Shown: positions 34,303-44,700 of the stretch, piece by piece
Layout of the letters: the number at the start of each line of letters is the position of its first letter
Position numbering within the stretch: the stretch's first letter is position 1
Assembly: GCF_000346755.1 (NCBI RefSeq)
Contig: NZ_ANNV01000154.1
Location: 48,844 to 112,843 of the forward strand
Source of the DNA: Pseudomonas sp. CBZ-4
GTDB lineage: Bacteria; Pseudomonadota; Gammaproteobacteria; Pseudomonadales; Pseudomonadaceae
DNA: 64,000 nucleotides
Reading direction: 5' to 3'
Position numbers and translations under genes: made by a program
Notes under the pieces: model-generated
The model's input: only the letters and a program-made list of their open reading frames with translations
The model's database searches: none
What the model was told of the DNA's origin: nothing

Positions 34303-35049
34303 ATGAATTACAACTGGGACTGGGGCGTGTTCTTCAAGTCCACCGGCGTGGGCAGCGAGACTTATCTCGACTGGTACATCGCCGGCCTGGGCTGGACCAT
34401 TGCCATCGCTGTCGTGGCATGGATTATCGCCTTGCTGCTGGGCTCCATTCTGGGGGTCATGCGCACCGTGCCAAACCGCCTCGTATCGGGCATCGCGACC
34501 TGCTACGTGGAACTGTTTCGTAACGTGCCGCTGCTGGTGCAGCTGTTCATCTGGTACTTCCTGATCCCCGACCTGCTGCCGCAAAACCTGCAGGACTGGT
34601 ACAAACAAGACCTCAACCCGACCACCTCGGCCTACCTGAGCGTTGTCGTGTGCCTGGGCCTGTTCACCGCCGCCCGTGTGTGTGAGCAAGTGCGTACCGG
34701 CATCCAGGCGCTGCCGCGCGGCCAGGAATCCGCCGCGCGCGCCATGGGCTTCAAGCTGCCGCAGATCTACTGGAACGTGCTGCTGCCCCAGGCCTACCGG
34801 ATCATCATTCCGCCGCTTACCTCGGAATTCCTCAACGTGTTCAAGAACTCCTCCGTGGCGTCCTTGATCGGCCTGATGGAATTGCTGGCGCAAACCAAGC
34901 AGACCGCCGAGTTCTCGGCCAACCTGTTTGAAGCCTTCACCCTGGCCACGCTGATCTACTTCACCCTGAACATGAGCCTGATGCTGCTCATGCGCCTGGT
35001 CGAGAAGAAAGTCGCAGTGCCCGGCCTGATCTCCGTGGGGGGTAAATAA
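34303..35049 (+). CDS. aatQ: Glutamate/aspartate ABC transporter permease
   Basis: A 248-residue inner-membrane permease of the HisMQ type (GltJ-like). The start at 34303 (MNYNWDWGVFFKSTGVGSET) follows GAGGGGAGA. The EAA loop is ARAMGFKLPQIYWNVLLPQAYR near residue 146. The stop overlaps the next permease start by one base (TAATG). Confidence 0.95.
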   Translation: MNYNWDWGVFFKSTGVGSETYLDWYIAGLGWTIAIAVVAWIIALLLGSILGVMRTVPNRLVSGIATCYVELFRNVPLLVQLFIWYFLIPDLLPQNLQDWYKQDLNPTTSAYLSVVVCLGLFTAARVCEQVRTGIQALPRGQESAARAMGFKLPQIYWNVLLPQAYRIIIPPLTSEFLNVFKNSSVASLIGLMELLAQTKQTAEFSANLFEAFTLATLIYFTLNMSLMLLMRLVEKKVAVPGLISVGGK

Positions 35050-35720
35050 TGGAACTTGATTTCAGCGGTATCATCCCCGCTATCCCAGGCCTGTGGAACG
35101 GCATGGTCATGACCTTGCAGCTGATGGTCATGGGCGTGGTCGGCGGCATCGCGTTGGGTACGGTCCTCGCGCTGATGCGCCTGTCGTCCAACAAACTGTT
35201 GTCGCGCGTGGCTGGCGCCTATGTGAACTACTTCCGCTCGATCCCGTTGCTGCTGGTGATCACCTGGTTCTACCTGGCGGTACCGTTCGTGCTGCGCTGG
35301 ATCACGGGCGAAGACACCCCGATCGGCGCGTTCGCCTCCTGCGTCGTGGCCTTCATGATGTTCGAAGCCGCGTACTTCTGTGAAATCGTGCGGGCCGGCG
35401 TGCAGTCGATCCCCAAGGGCCAGATGGGCGCAGCGCAAGCGATGGGCATGACCTATGGCCAGACCATGCGCCTGATCATCCTGCCCCAGGCGTTCCGCAA
35501 GATGACCCCGTTGCTGCTGCAACAGTCGATCATCCTGTTCCAGGACACCTCGCTGGTCTACACCGTGGGCCTGGTGGACTTCCTCAACTCCGCCCGCTCC
35601 AACGGCGACATCATCGGCCGCTCCAATGAGTTCCTGATCTTTGCCGGTGTCGTCTACTTCATCATCAGCTTTTCCGCCTCGCTGCTGGTCAAGCGTCTGC
35701 AAAAAAGGTTTGCCGTATGA
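35049..35720 (+). CDS. aatM: Glutamate/aspartate ABC transporter permease
   Basis: A 223-residue second HisMQ-type permease (GltK-like), starting MELDFSGIIPAIPGLWNGMV. About five membrane helices, with the EAA loop AQAMGMTYGQTMRLIILPQAFRK. It overlaps aatQ by one base and the ATPase gene by four. Confidence 0.95.
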   Translation: MELDFSGIIPAIPGLWNGMVMTLQLMVMGVVGGIALGTVLALMRLSSNKLLSRVAGAYVNYFRSIPLLLVITWFYLAVPFVLRWITGEDTPIGAFASCVVAFMMFEAAYFCEIVRAGVQSIPKGQMGAAQAMGMTYGQTMRLIILPQAFRKMTPLLLQQSIILFQDTSLVYTVGLVDFLNSARSNGDIIGRSNEFLIFAGVVYFIISFSASLLVKRLQKRFAV

Positions 35721-36451
35721 TCTCTATCAAGAACATCAACAAGTGGTATGGCGACTTCCAGGTGCTGACCGATTGCAGCACTGATGTCAAAAAAGGCGAA
35801 GTGATCGTGGTGTGCGGGCCGTCCGGCTCGGGCAAGTCCACCCTGATCAAGTGCGTCAACGCGCTGGAACCGTTCCAGAAGGGCGACATCATCGTGGACG
35901 GCACCTCCATCGCCGACCCGAAGACCAACCTGCCGAAACTGCGCTCGCGCGTGGGCATGGTGTTCCAGCACTTCGAACTGTTCCCGCACCTGACCATCAC
36001 CGAAAACCTGACCATCGCGCAGATCAAGGTGCTCGGCCGCAGCAAGGAAGAAGCCACCAAGAAAGGCCTGCAACTGCTTGAGCGCGTCGGCCTGTCGGCG
36101 CATGCCCACAAGCATCCCGGCCAGCTCTCCGGCGGCCAGCAACAACGTGTGGCGATTGCCCGCGCGTTGGCCATGGACCCGATCGTCATGCTGTTCGACG
36201 AACCGACCTCGGCCCTCGACCCGGAAATGGTCAACGAAGTGCTCGACGTCATGGTGCAACTGGCCCAGGAAGGCATGACCATGATGTGCGTGACCCACGA
36301 AATGGGCTTCGCCCGCAAAGTGGCCGACCGCGTGATCTTCATGGACGCCGGCAAGATCATCGAAGACTGCCCGAAAGAAGAGTTCTTCGGCGACATCAGC
36401 GCCCGCTCCGAACGCGCGCAGCACTTCCTTGAGAAAATCCTGCAGCACTAA
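35717..36451 (+). CDS. aatP: Glutamate/aspartate ABC transporter ATPase
   Basis: A 244-residue ATPase of the amino-acid importer family (GltL/GlnQ). Walker A GPSGSGKST (about residues 34-42), signature LSGGQQQR, Walker B VMLFDEPTSALDP, and the H-loop THEMGFA are intact. Last gene of the operon. Confidence 0.96.
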   Translation: MISIKNINKWYGDFQVLTDCSTDVKKGEVIVVCGPSGSGKSTLIKCVNALEPFQKGDIIVDGTSIADPKTNLPKLRSRVGMVFQHFELFPHLTITENLTIAQIKVLGRSKEEATKKGLQLLERVGLSAHAHKHPGQLSGGQQQRVAIARALAMDPIVMLFDEPTSALDPEMVNEVLDVMVQLAQEGMTMMCVTHEMGFARKVADRVIFMDAGKIIEDCPKEEFFGDISARSERAQHFLEKILQH

Positions 36452-36487
36452 AACCGGGCTCGCGCTCCCTGTGCGAACCGGATTTGT

Positions 36488-36572
36488 GTGGGAGCTGGCT
36501 TGCCTGCGATGCAGACACCTCGGTCTATCAGTAAGACCACAGTGATGCTATCGCAGGCAAGCCAGCTCCCAC
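36488..36572. repeat. REP doublet (inverted pair)
   Basis: GTGGGAGCTGGCTTGCCTGC and, 39 bases later, ATCGCAGGCAAGCCAGCTCC. Both halves are of the T-containing subtype, downstream of aatP. Confidence 0.92.
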
Positions 36573-36608
36573 ACTTGATTGGGTTACCAAATCAAGATGG
36601 GGCCGGCC

Positions 36609-36818
36609 TCAAAGCCCCACCACATCCTCCGCCTGCAACCCCTTCTCGCCGGTCACCACGGCGTATTCAACCTGCTGGCCTTCGGCCAACGAGCGGTGGC
36701 CGTCACCGCGAATGGCGCGGTAGTGCACAAACACATCCTTGCCATCATCACGCTGAATAAAGCCGTAACCCTTTGCATCGTTGAACCACTTCACATTGCC
36801 GGTTTCGCGCGTTGCCAT
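36609..36818 (-). CDS. Cold-shock-domain protein
   Basis: A 69-residue single CSD protein from the ATG at 36818. RNP1-like KGYGFIQRD and RNP2-like VFVHYRAI bind single-stranded nucleic acid. The GDGHRSLAEGQ insertion resembles CspA family members of pseudomonads. A 180-base region upstream (36819-36999) is shared with the divergent plsB promoter and may hold a cold-responsive leader. Confidence 0.93.
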   Translation of the reverse strand: MATRETGNVKWFNDAKGYGFIQRDDGKDVFVHYRAIRGDGHRSLAEGQQVEYAVVTGEKGLQAEDVVGL

Positions 36819-36999
36819 CTGTTTAACTCCCACATGCTTTTTATTGTTGAGTCGCTCGCATTGAACTGCCGAGTATAAGACAGGCTCCAAAACGATCAAC
36901 TCAAGTTTACATCGCTGCTTTTTTGCCGATTTTCGGCGAATACGGCACACTACCCGCCCGAGCGCCTGCTCGGTTTTTCCCACTTGAAGCAGCACGCCT

Positions 37000-39510
37000 A
37001 TGACCCGCTCCCCGTTCCGCCGTCTGGTGTTTGGCACCTTGCGCCGACTGTTGTACCTCTGGGTTCGCTCAGAGACGATCAACCAGTCGTCCCTTACCCT
37101 CAACCTGGACCGCAGCCGGCCGGTGTTCTACGTCCTGCAATCGCCCTCCCTCACCGAATTGGCCGTGGTCGATGCCGAGTGCACCAAGGCCGGCCTGCCG
37201 CGCCCGGTGCTGCCGGTCGCAGTGGGGCCGCTGATGGAACCGGCGGCGTTCTTCTACCTCACGCCCGAGCCGGACTGGCTCGGCCGCCAGGACAAGCGCG
37301 GCGCGCCGCCGACCCTGACCCGCCTGGTCAACACCCTCACCGAGCATGCCGAAGAGAATGCACAAATCATTCCGGTCAGCGTGTTCTGGGGGCAGTCGCC
37401 CGAGAGTGAGTCCAGCCCGTGGAAGCTGCTGTTTGCCGACAGTTGGGCGGTCACCGGGCGCCTGCGGCGCTTTCTGAGCATCCTGATCCTGGGGCGCAAG
37501 ACTCGCGTGCAATTCTCCGCGCCTATCAACCTGCGTGAATTGATCGAGCACAATAAAGGCCACGAACGCACGGTGCGCATGGCCCAACGTATCCTGCGGG
37601 TGCACTTTCGCAACCTGAAGACCGCCGTGATCGGCCCCGACCTGTCCCACCGGCGCAACCTGGTCAAAGGCCTGGTCAACATGCCGCTGGTGCGCCAGGC
37701 CATCCTGGACGAGGCCGAACGGGAAAAAATCAGCCCGGAAAAAGCCAAGGCCCAGGCCCTGCGCTATGGCAACGAGATCGCCTCGGACTACACCTACACC
37801 GCGATCCGCTTCCTCGAAGTGGTGCTGAGCTGGTTCTGGAACAAGATCTACGACGGCATCAAGGTCAACAACATCGAAGGTGTGCAAAAGGTTGCCCAGG
37901 GCTACGAGGTGATCTACGTGCCTTGCCACCGCAGCCATATCGACTACCTGCTGCTCTCCTACCTGCTGTTCAAGAACGGCCTGACCCCGCCGCACATCGC
38001 GGCGGGCATCAACCTGAACATGCCGGTGATCGGCAGCCTGCTGCGCCGAGGCGGTGCGTTTTTCATGCGCCGCACCTTCAAGGGCAACCCGCTGTACACC
38101 TCGGTGTTCAACGAATACCTGCACACCCTGTTCACCAAAGGCTTCCCGGTGGAGTACTTCGTCGAGGGCGGCCGCTCGCGCACCGGGCGCATGCTGCAAC
38201 CGAAGACCGGCATGCTGGCGATCACCCTGCGCAGTTTCCTGCGCTCCTCGCGCATGCCCATCGTGTTCGTGCCGGTGTATATCGGCTATGAGCGTGTGCT
38301 CGAAGGCCGCACCTACCTCGGCGAACTGCGTGGCGCGACGAAAAAGAAAGAATCGATCTTCGATATTTTCAAAGTGGTCGGCGCGCTCAAGCAGCGCTTC
38401 GGCCAAGTCGCGGTCAACTTCGGCGAGCCGATCAAGCTGGCCGAGTTCCTCGATACTGAACAACCGGACTGGCGCAGCCAGGAGCTGGGCCCGAACTACA
38501 AGCCGGCCTGGCTCAACGAAACCACCAACCGCCTTGGCGAACAGGTAGCCCGCCACTTGAACGAAGCCGCCGCGGTAAACCCGGTGAACCTGGTGGCCCT
38601 GGCGCTGCTCTCCACCACCCGCCTGGCCCTGGATGAACAGGCCATGGCGCGCCAGCTTGACCTGTACCTGGCGCTGCTGCGCCGCGTGCCCTACTCGCCC
38701 CACACCACCTTGCCCGAAGGGGATGGCCTGGCGCTGATCAAGCACGTGTTGGACATGGACCTGCTGTCGGAACAGAGCGACGCCCTCGGCAAGATCCTGT
38801 ACCTGGACGAGCAGAACGCCGTCCTGATGACCTACTACCGCAACAACGTGCTGCACATCTTCGCGTTGCCGGCGCTGCTCGCGAGTTTCTTCCAGAGCAG
38901 CTCGCGGATGAGCCGCGAACAGATCCTGCGCTACACCCACGCGCTGTACCCGTACCTGCAATCGGAGCTGTTTATCCGTTGGTCGCTGGAAGAGTTGGAC
39001 ACCGTGGTCGATCAATGGCTGGACGCTTTTGTCGAACAGGGCCTGCTGCGCTTCGAGAACAACGTGTTCCTGCGCCCGGCACCCAGCTCGCGGCACTTTG
39101 TGTTGCTGACGCTGCTGTCCAAGAGCATCGCCCAGACCCTGCAACGCTTCTACATGGCGATCTCGCTGCTGCTCAACAGCGGCCAGAACAGCATCAGCGC
39201 CGAAGAGCTGGAAGACCTGTGTACGGTGATGGCTCAGCGCCTGTCGATCCTGCATGGCCTCAACGCCCCGGAGTTCTTCGACAAGAGCCTTTTCCGACAT
39301 TTCATCCAGTCGTTGCTGGAGCAAGATGTGCTGCGCCGCGATGAAGCGGGCAAGTTGAGTTACCACGACCTGCTCGGCGAACTGGCCGAAGGCGCCGCCA
39401 AGCGCGTGTTGCCGGCGGAGATCCGTTTGTCGATCCGCCAGGTGGCGCTGCACCGCGTGGATGACACGCCGGTCGAATCCGAGCCGCTCAAACCCGAAGA
39501 AAGCCGCTAG
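37000..39510 (+). CDS. plsB: Glycerol-3-phosphate acyltransferase PlsB
   Basis: An 836-residue inner-membrane acyltransferase for the first step of phospholipid synthesis. The catalytic HX4D is in PCHRSHIDYLLLSY near residue 310, and the glycerol-phosphate motif VEYFVEGGRSRTGR follows near residue 385. Length matches the E. coli enzyme. It uses the product of GlpK or GpsA. Confidence 0.97.
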   Translation: MTRSPFRRLVFGTLRRLLYLWVRSETINQSSLTLNLDRSRPVFYVLQSPSLTELAVVDAECTKAGLPRPVLPVAVGPLMEPAAFFYLTPEPDWLGRQDKRGAPPTLTRLVNTLTEHAEENAQIIPVSVFWGQSPESESSPWKLLFADSWAVTGRLRRFLSILILGRKTRVQFSAPINLRELIEHNKGHERTVRMAQRILRVHFRNLKTAVIGPDLSHRRNLVKGLVNMPLVRQAILDEAEREKISPEKAKAQALRYGNEIASDYTYTAIRFLEVVLSWFWNKIYDGIKVNNIEGVQKVAQGYEVIYVPCHRSHIDYLLLSYLLFKNGLTPPHIAAGINLNMPVIGSLLRRGGAFFMRRTFKGNPLYTSVFNEYLHTLFTKGFPVEYFVEGGRSRTGRMLQPKTGMLAITLRSFLRSSRMPIVFVPVYIGYERVLEGRTYLGELRGATKKKESIFDIFKVVGALKQRFGQVAVNFGEPIKLAEFLDTEQPDWRSQELGPNYKPAWLNETTNRLGEQVARHLNEAAAVNPVNLVALALLSTTRLALDEQAMARQLDLYLALLRRVPYSPHTTLPEGDGLALIKHVLDMDLLSEQSDALGKILYLDEQNAVLMTYYRNNVLHIFALPALLASFFQSSSRMSREQILRYTHALYPYLQSELFIRWSLEELDTVVDQWLDAFVEQGLLRFENNVFLRPAPSSRHFVLLTLLSKSIAQTLQRFYMAISLLLNSGQNSISAEELEDLCTVMAQRLSILHGLNAPEFFDKSLFRHFIQSLLEQDVLRRDEAGKLSYHDLLGELAEGAAKRVLPAEIRLSIRQVALHRVDDTPVESEPLKPEESR

Positions 39511-39519
39511 ATTGAATAA

Positions 39520-39542
39520 GGCGCCGGGCTGTTTCCGGCGCC
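39520..39542 (+). other. GC-rich intercistronic hairpin after plsB
   Basis: GGCGCCGG-GCTGTTT-CCGGCGCC, a perfect 8-bp stem nine bases after the plsB stop, without a T tract. It may slow 3' decay of plsB mRNA. Confidence 0.5.
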
Positions 39543-39561
39543 GCTGACAAGGAGCTGCACC

Positions 39562-39963
39562 ATGAAAAAGATCATCCTCCTCGGCCTCACCGCCCTGCTC
39601 GGAGCCTGCCAATCCATGACGCCCGCACCAGAGGCCAGCCTCGATGGCGAAGTGTTCTACCTGCAACGCATCGCCCTGCCGCCAACCGCCACCTTGAGCG
39701 TCAGCCTGCAAGACGTGTCCCTGGCCGACGCACCGGCGGTGACCCTCGCCGAACAGAAAGGCCCGGTCAAAGGCCAGGTGCCGCTGCCGTTTCACCTGAG
39801 CTACGACCCGGCCCAGGTCAAGCCCGGCCACAGCTACTCGGTCAGCGCTCGCATCGAAGTGGACGGCAAGCTAATGTTTATCACCACCGAACGGCACTCT
39901 GTGCAGCTCAACGGCCAGGATCCACAACCGCTGCGCCTGCGCGTAGACGCCGTGGCCCACTGA
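39562..39963 (+). CDS. YbaY-family lipoprotein
   Basis: A 133-residue lipoprotein. The signal MKKIILLGLTALLGAC gives lipobox LGAC with acylated Cys16. The rest is a single beta-rich domain with the YbaY signature (VFYLQRIALPPTATLSVSLQ, PLPFHLSYDPAQVKPGHSYS). Function unknown. AAGGAG sits 11 bases before the ATG. Confidence 0.85.
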   Translation: MKKIILLGLTALLGACQSMTPAPEASLDGEVFYLQRIALPPTATLSVSLQDVSLADAPAVTLAEQKGPVKGQVPLPFHLSYDPAQVKPGHSYSVSARIEVDGKLMFITTERHSVQLNGQDPQPLRLRVDAVAH

Positions 39964-39985
39964 ACTCGATCAAAAGGAAGCGCCC

Positions 39986-40675
39986 ATGCTCCGTAACTCC
40001 CTTCGCTTTACTGCCCTGTGCGCCGGCCTGCTGCTGGGGGCCAACGCCATGGCGCTGGACCTCTCCAGTCTGTCCCAGGGCGACGCTTCCGGCGGCCTCA
40101 AGGACGCACTGACCCAAGGCGCGCAAATCGCCGTGAAACAGCTTGGGGTGCCGGGTGGTTTCAGCAACAACCCGGAAGTGAAGATCGGTTTGCCAGGCAA
40201 GTTGGGCAAAGTGGCCGACAAGCTGAAAATGTTCGGCATGGGCGACCAGGTCACACAACTGGAAACCAGCATGAACAAGGCCGCTGAATCCGCCGTGACC
40301 CAGGCCCAGCCGATCCTGGTGAATGCCGTGAAAAACATGAGCGTGACCGACGCCAAGGGCATCCTCAGCGGTGGCCAGGATTCGGCCACCCAGTACCTGA
40401 ACAAAAGCAGCCGTGAACAGATCCGCGCCAAGTTCCTGCCGATCGTGAAAGCGGCCACCGACAAAGTCGGCGTCGCCCAGCAATACAACGCCCTGGCGGG
40501 CAAGGCGGCGGCGTTTGGTGCGGTGGACGCCAAGAGCGCCAACGTCGAGAACTACGTGACCGAGCAGGCGCTGGACGGCCTGTTCAAGATGATTGCGCAG
40601 CAGGAAGAGACCATTCGCAAGAATCCGGCGGCTGCGGCCACCAGTCTGGCGAAAAAAGTGTTTGGCGCGCTGTAA
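39986..40675 (+). CDS. DUF4197 exported protein
   Basis: A 229-residue periplasmic protein. A signal peptide of about 23 residues (LRNSLRFTALCAGLLLGANAMA) precedes the DUF4197 domain, helical throughout, with a conserved GLKDALTQGAQIAVKQL start and VTEQALDGLFKMIAQQEETI end. Function unknown. It follows the lipoprotein gene by 22 bases, probably in one operon. Confidence 0.85.
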   Translation: MLRNSLRFTALCAGLLLGANAMALDLSSLSQGDASGGLKDALTQGAQIAVKQLGVPGGFSNNPEVKIGLPGKLGKVADKLKMFGMGDQVTQLETSMNKAAESAVTQAQPILVNAVKNMSVTDAKGILSGGQDSATQYLNKSSREQIRAKFLPIVKAATDKVGVAQQYNALAGKAAAFGAVDAKSANVENYVTEQALDGLFKMIAQQEETIRKNPAAAATSLAKKVFGAL

Positions 40676-40718
40676 CAGCACACTGCACGTCACCGAGCAG
40701 GGAAAATCCTTGCCGGCG

Positions 40719-40753
40719 AAAACGCCCTGATCAACTCAGGGCGTTTTGGTTTT
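40719..40753 (+). terminator. Intrinsic terminator after DUF4197 gene
   Basis: AAAACGCCCTGA-TCAAC-TCAGGGCGTTTT followed by GGTTTT; symmetric, so it may also end the small convergent gene next to it. Confidence 0.85.
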
Positions 40754-40755
40754 AA

Positions 40756-40959
40756 CTACCAGGTAATGGAAGGGCTGCGTGCGGATGCCGACGAGGCCGC
40801 ATTACTGATACTGGTATTGTTGTTTTGATTGTTGCTCTCGTTGTGAATATGGATATTCACATCAGGTTGACGATTGCCGTTGAACTGGCCGAAGCCATTC
40901 CCCATCCCCATCGCCGCGCCCACTATTTGCAGCGGAAGAAATAATATTGGTAGCAACAT
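40756..40959 (-). CDS. Small exported Asn-rich protein (67 aa)
   Basis: A 67-residue product with AAGGAG five bases before its ATG, which supports it as real. The first 20 residues are hydrophobic (MLLPILFLPLQIVGAAMGMG) and could be a signal peptide or anchor; the rest is polar, with NIHIHNESNNQNNNTSIS and a Ser/Ala-rich end. No family recognised. Confidence 0.6.
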   Translation of the reverse strand: MLLPILFLPLQIVGAAMGMGNGFGQFNGNRQPDVNIHIHNESNNQNNNTSISNAASSASARSPSITW

Positions 40960-41130
40960 ACGTACTCCTTAAGCATCACCGTAGAAACAGTCCTGCGCGC
41001 TTGACCGCCAGAAGAGTTACCTGCTCGACAGGTAACTCTATGTGGCACTTGCGGCGCAACAGTTCCCCGGTCAGCCCAAACAAAGGTTCCACCGCCCCGA
41101 AGTCCGTTTGCATGGAAATGTAAACCAGCG

Positions 41131-41724
41131 TCAATGGATGAGTGAGTCAGCCAGGCGCCCCATCATGATCGTGGCAAAACAGCAGATGGCTACGGACGTT
41201 GCGCGATTGATTCTCAGCGGTGTCAGCCAGGCTTTCTGAATCCCTTCGAAATGACTGCCCAACACAGTCCAGGCCGCCCCCACCGGAACCACCACCAACG
41301 CCAGCGTGCTCATGAATCCGGCATAACCGGGCAACGTGGCAAACGCGCTGGCCGGGGCGATGAACGACGCGATCAACAAGCCCTTGGGGTTCATGACCGT
41401 CAGCCAGAAGAAATACAGCCCGGAGAAACGGTCGCGGGTCGCGTCGATGGTGCTGCTCTTGCGCTGCCAGAGCTTGTACGAGACATACAGCAGGTAACAG
41501 GCCGCCGCCAGTTGCGTGGCCTTCAAGGCCCATGGCGAGTAGGCCGCCAGATACAGCAGCGCCATACCCCACACAGAAACTTGCAGCAGGTAGGCCAGGC
41601 ACTCGATGAACGCGAGCTTCCAGGAGGCCCGGTAGCCGAACAACACACCTGCGCGAAACAGCAGGGTGTTGGTCGGGCCAGGGGCAAGCAATAGCAACAT
41701 CAGGGCTGAAACGGTGGCCAACAT
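41131..41724 (-). CDS. LysE/RhtB-family exporter
   Basis: A 197-residue membrane protein starting at the ATG at 41724 (MLATVSALMLLLLAPGPTNT). The APGPTNTLL motif near residue 14 and five or six hydrophobic segments mark the LysE/RhtB amino-acid exporter family. It starts two bases after the stop of the RND pump gene, so it is probably the last gene of the mexJK-type operon. Substrate unknown. Confidence 0.85.
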   Translation of the reverse strand: MLATVSALMLLLLAPGPTNTLLFRAGVLFGYRASWKLAFIECLAYLLQVSVWGMALLYLAAYSPWALKATQLAAACYLLYVSYKLWQRKSSTIDATRDRFSGLYFFWLTVMNPKGLLIASFIAPASAFATLPGYAGFMSTLALVVVPVGAAWTVLGSHFEGIQKAWLTPLRINRATSVAICCFATIMMGRLADSLIH

Positions 41725-41726
41725 GA

Positions 41727-44700
41727 TTACGCGACGTCCTTCCTCACTCGGAACCACGCAGCATACAGGGCCGGTAGGAACAATAGGGTCAATGCCGTCG
41801 CCACAATCAAGCCGCCCATGATCGCCACCGCCATCGGCCCGAAGAACACACTGCGTGACAGTGGGATCATCGCCAGCACCGCCGCGAGGGCTGTCAGCAC
41901 AATCGGACGGAAGCGTCGGACGGTAGCTTCGATAATGGCTTGCCATGGCGCGAGGCCGGCCTTGATGTCCTGTTCGATCTGGTCCACCAGGATCACCGAG
42001 TTCCGCATGATCATCCCCGACAAGGCGATGGTGCCGAGCATGGCCACAAAGCCAAAGGGCTGGCGGAATACCAGCAGGAACAGCGTCACACCGATCAAAC
42101 CCAACGGCGCCGTCAGAAACACCATCGCCGTGCGTGAGAAACTGCGCAGTTGCAGCATCAGCAATGTCAGCACCACCACGATGAACAACGGCACGCCGGC
42201 TTTCACCGAGTTCTGCCCACGGGCGGAGTCTTCCACCGTGCCGCCGACGTCCAGCAGGTAGCCATCCGGCAGTTCGGCGCGCACGCCTGCCAGGGTCGGC
42301 AGGATTTGCTGGACCAGGGTCGCCGGTTGTTCCTTGCCGTAGATATCGGCGCGCACGGTCACCGTTGGCAGGCGGTTGCGGTGCCAGATGATGCCTTCTT
42401 CGAAGCCGTACTCCAGGGTGGCGATCTGCGACAGCGCCACGCTTTTGCCGTTGTCGGTCGGCACCGCCAGGCTTGGCAGCAACGACAGCTCAGTGCGTTC
42501 ATGCACGGTGCCGCGCAGGAGGATCTCGATCAACTCGTTGTCCTCCCGGTATTGGCTGACGCTGGAACCGGTGAGCGAGCTTTGCAGGAACTTCGACAGG
42601 TTGGCGGTGCTCACGCCAAGGGCGCGCGCGCGGTCCTGGTCGATATTGAGGTAGACGATCTTGCTCGGCTCTTCCCAGTCCAGGTGCACGTTGACCACGT
42701 GGGTATTTTCGCGAACCTTGGCCGCCACTTTCCGCGCCAGGGCGCGGACTTCTTCGATGTGCTCGCCCGTTACACGGAACTGCACCGGGTAACCCACGGG
42801 CGGGCCGTTCTCCAGGCGCGTGACCCGCGAGCGCAGCGCCGGGAACTGTTCGTTGAGGGTTTCGATCAGCCAGGTGCGCAGGCTTTCGCGCTCTTCGATG
42901 GTTTTGGCCAACACCACGAACTGCGCAAAACTCGCAGCGGGTAATTGCTGGTCCAGCGGCAGGTAGAAGCGCGGCGAGCCAGTGCCGACATAGGCCACGT
43001 AGTTGTCGATGCCGGCATGCTCCTTGAGCAGCGCTTCCAGGCGTTTGACCTGATCGGCGGTGTTGCTCAGGGACGTACCTTCGGCCAGTTTCAGGTCGAC
43101 CATCAGCTCCAGGCGACCAGAAGCCGGGAAGAACTGCTGCGGCACAAAACGAAACAGCGCCACCGAGCCGATAAACAGCAGCAAGGTCAGGACAATCACG
43201 GTTTTGCGTCGGCGCACGCACCATTCCACCAAACGTCTTACACGCTGGTAGAAGGGAGTGCCGTAGGGATCAGGCCCGTCAGTACCGTGCTTGGCCGCGT
43301 GAATCTTCGCCAGGTCCGGCAGGAGTTTTTCCCCCAGGTACGGCACGAACACTACAGCGGCGACCCACGAGGCCAGCAAGGCAATGGTGACGACCTGGAA
43401 GATCGAGCGGGTGTATTCGCCGGTGCTCGATTGCGCGGTGGCAATCGGCAGGAAGCCGGCGGCGGTGATCAGCGTGCCGGTGAGCATCGGGAACGCGGTG
43501 CTGGTCCAGGCGAAACTCGCGGCCTTGAGCCGGTCGTAGCCCTGTTCCATTTTGATCGCCATCATTTCCACGGCGATGATCGCGTCGTCCACCAGCAGGC
43601 CGAGCGCCAATACCAGCGCACCCAGGGAAATCTTGTGCAAGCCGATGCCGAGGTAATACATGCTGGCAAAGGTCATTGCCAGCACCAGCGGAATCGCCAG
43701 GGCCACCACCATGCCGGTACGTACCCCGAGGGAGAAGAAGCTCACCAGCAATACGATGGCCAAGGCTTCGGCCAGTACCTGGACGAATTCGCCGACACTG
43801 GTTTTCACCGCTGCCGGTTGGTCCGACACCTTGCGCAGTTCCATACCGGCCGGAAGATTCTTCTGCAGGCGTGCGAACTCGCCTTCCAGGGCCTTGCCCA
43901 GTACCAGGATGTCGCCACCGTCGCGCATGGCCACGGCCAGGCCGATGGCGTCCGCGCCCATGTAGCGCATGCGCGGTGCCGGTGGGTCGTTGAAGCCACG
44001 GTGGATATCCGCCACGTCGCCGATGCGGAAGGTGCGGTCACCGACGCGAATCGGGAAGTTGCGGATCTCGTCCACCGTCTTGAAGTTGCCCGACACCCGC
44101 AGCTGCACGCGTTCGGTCGGGGTTTCGAAGAAACCGGCGGTGGAGACTGCGTTCTGCTCCTGCAAGGCCTGCTGTACGGCGGCCAACGGCAAGCCAAGGG
44201 TGGCCAGCTTGAGGTTGGACAGTTCGATCCAGATCTTCTCGTCCTGTAGGCCAAGCAACTCAACCTTGCCCACATCCGGCACCCGTTGCAGTTGAATCTG
44301 GATGCGGTCGGCGTAGTCCTTGAGCACGGCGTAGTCAAAACCGTCGCCGGTCAGGGCGTAGATATTGCCAAAGGTGGTGCCGAATTCATCGTTGAAAAAC
44401 GGCCCCTGGATATCCGGTGGCAGGGTGTGGCGGATATCGCTGATCTTCTTGCGCACCTGGTACCACAGCTCGGGGATCTGCGCCGAGTGCATGGAGTCGC
44501 GGGCCATGAAGGTGACCTGGGATTCGCCGGGGCGCGAGAACGACACGATGCGCTCGTACTCACCGGTCTCCATCAGCTTTTTCTCGATGCGCTCGGTGAC
44601 CTGGCGCGAGACTTCCTGGGCCGTGGCGCCTGGCCAGTTGGTCTTGATCACCATGGCCTTGAAGGTGAACGGCGGGTCTTCGCTTTGTCCCAGCTTGGTG

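Noticed and set aside
37069..39831. A 920-codon open frame on the minus strand
   Set aside because: Shadow of plsB with low-complexity composition (Gln/His/Val-rich), no family features.
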